A stretch of 64,000 bases of DNA, taken from assembly GCA_027491215.1 (NCBI GenBank), contig JAIXWP010000070.1, positions 36,713 to 100,712 on the forward strand. The letters run 5' to 3'. Below, one piece after another: positions 63,253-64,000 of the stretch. Under the pieces are notes generated by a model. The model made no database searches, was not told where the DNA came from, and was given only the letters and a program-made list of their open reading frames with translations. Numbering within the stretch: position 1 is the stretch's first letter; the number at the start of each line of letters is the position of its first letter. This DNA comes from Flavobacteriales bacterium (GTDB lineage: Bacteria; Bacteroidota; Bacteroidia; Flavobacteriales_D; Sanyastnellaceae). Made by a program: the position numbers and the translations under genes.

Positions 63253-64000
63253 ATGAGAAGTCCGTTTCTTTATTACACGTTCATTATTCTTTCTTCGCTC
63301 TTCTTCTCTTCATGCGATCCTGAAGAAAAAAAAGAAGTGGAGACCCCACCTGCATCAACCGCTCCAACGGTGAATGTTAGTTTTTCTTCAAAATACAATG
63401 ACGCACTTTTAGAAATAGGCACTGTTTATTTCGATGCGCTTGGACATCGCATCAGAGTAGAAAATTTTCAATCTTATCTAAGTAATATTCGCTTGGTAAA
63501 TGATCTAGGGGAAGAAGTGGTGATCAAAGAAATTGCCCTTGCCAACCTTGGAACAGGATATTCCTTCAGTGCACAAGTTGATGCTGGAACATACACACAA
63601 ATTAAATTTGGAATTGGCGTTCCGGAAGACATCAACAAAGACATCGATCCATCTACTTATCCCAACAGCAGCCCACTGAGTATTCAAGGAGCGGAAGGCA
63701 TGTTTTGGACATGGAATACTGGCTATATTTTTTCTAAATTCGAAGGACGAGGCGACTTAACTGGTCAGGAAGGCGCAGCTCTTCTGTCACCATTCTCTTA
63801 TCATACTGGAGATGATTTCTTGTACCGCACGGTAACGCTTGATAAATCATTTACAATAGAAGCAACGCAAAATCAAAATTTAGCCATCATCATTCAAGCA
63901 GATCAAATCATCAATGGTGGTCCAAATCCATTAGATATCGCAGTAGATGATGTTACGCATACAGCGGGCAATCCAGAACTTGCGACCAAAGTGGTAGAGA
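63253..64000 (+). CDS. MbnP-like lipoprotein (3' end outside window)
   Basis: The reading frame starts at ATG 63253 and runs off the right edge after 249 codons. It is a lipoprotein (lipobox FFSSC, Cys21). The MbnP family pattern is seen in VNVSFSSKYNDALLEIGTVYFDALGHRIRVENFQSYLSNIRLVND and YTQIKFGIGVPEDIN, with FWTWNTGYIFSKFEGR in the middle. MbnP proteins are periplasmic partners in copper-linked or methanobactin-linked systems. Ligand unknown. Bacteroidota versions often sit by a cytochrome c peroxidase (MbnH-like) gene, which may follow outside the window. Confidence 0.8.
   Translation, partial: MRSPFLYYTFIILSSLFFSSCDPEEKKEVETPPASTAPTVNVSFSSKYNDALLEIGTVYFDALGHRIRVENFQSYLSNIRLVNDLGEEVVIKEIALANLGTGYSFSAQVDAGTYTQIKFGIGVPEDINKDIDPSTYPNSSPLSIQGAEGMFWTWNTGYIFSKFEGRGDLTGQEGAALLSPFSYHTGDDFLYRTVTLDKSFTIEATQNQNLAIIIQADQIINGGPNPLDIAVDDVTHTAGNPELATKVVE

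Noticed and set aside
1-64000. Mobile elements, prophage, tRNA or rRNA genes
   Set aside because: No transposase, integrase, phage structural gene, terminal inverted repeats or cloverleaf sequence was seen; composition looks even throughout.

Overview
The window reads as chromosomal DNA of a member of the Bacteroidota, most likely the order Flavobacteriales. The reasons are: targets of the type IX secretion system (T9SS) carrying C-terminal sorting domains, a FecI/FecR-type sigma system with a TonB-dependent receptor and a DUF4249 lipoprotein, an XrtF-type exosortase, no Shine-Dalgarno sequences, and many promoters with the Bacteroidota -7 element TAnnTTTG. No tRNA, rRNA, CRISPR array, insertion sequence or prophage was seen. 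Coding density is high: the largest gap is about 265 bp, and several convergent genes share stop-codon bases. Assignment below order level is not supported.

Layout. 1-765: partial DUF6089 beta-barrel gene. 896-4059: nitronate monooxygenase-like enzyme and a type B T9SS cargo protein. 4067-10447: cell-envelope block (coaX, an outer-membrane protein, lptC, a small membrane protein, a CNNM/CorC-type membrane protein, a PpiD/SurA-like foldase), closed by a terminator shared with queA. 11970-16768 (minus): ECF sigma factor, TonB-dependent receptor, DUF4249 lipoprotein and FecR. 16885-22539: hydrolase, threonine dehydrogenase, YwqK-repeat protein, cysS and an M28 peptidase. 22536-26918 (minus): a lipase and a large propeller/Omp85-like fusion. 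27068-31021: MBL hydrolase, a PhoB/PhoR-like two-component pair, an SDR enzyme and a SPOR-like lipoprotein. 31018-37503 (minus): VOC protein, acyltransferase, gmd, an MsbA-like ABC exporter and two related small secreted proteins. 37627-42309: MarR/YceI pair, beta-barrel protein, nitroreductase, SDR enzyme and M28 peptidase. 42383-48804 (minus): two very cysteine-rich surface proteins built from the same modules. 49031-50796 (minus): a four-gene exosortase cassette. 50929-56041: exopolysaccharide operon (Wzc-like tyrosine kinase, glycosyltransferase, SpsF-like protein, DUF4910 protein). 56132-63190: clpP, an 11-repeat HYR-like T9SS cargo protein and priA. 63253-64000: partial MbnP-like lipoprotein.

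How the genes work together. Much of the window serves the cell surface: LPS transport (lptC), outer-membrane protein folding (PpiD-like), lipid export (MsbA-like), nutrient uptake (TonB receptor under sigma/FecR control), three proteins with T9SS sorting domains, and exopolysaccharide synthesis beside a dedicated exosortase. The exosortase cassette is the strongest candidate for a little-described system. Four overlapping genes encode a 73-residue precursor, whose only conserved part is a PID-type C-terminal sorting signal, then the XrtF protease, its partner membrane protein and a conserved soluble protein. It is divergent from, and only about 130 bp away from, the exopolysaccharide operon.

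A second window-wide pattern is that eight genes have the -7 element only 4 to 7 bases before the start codon, which predicts leaderless transcripts.
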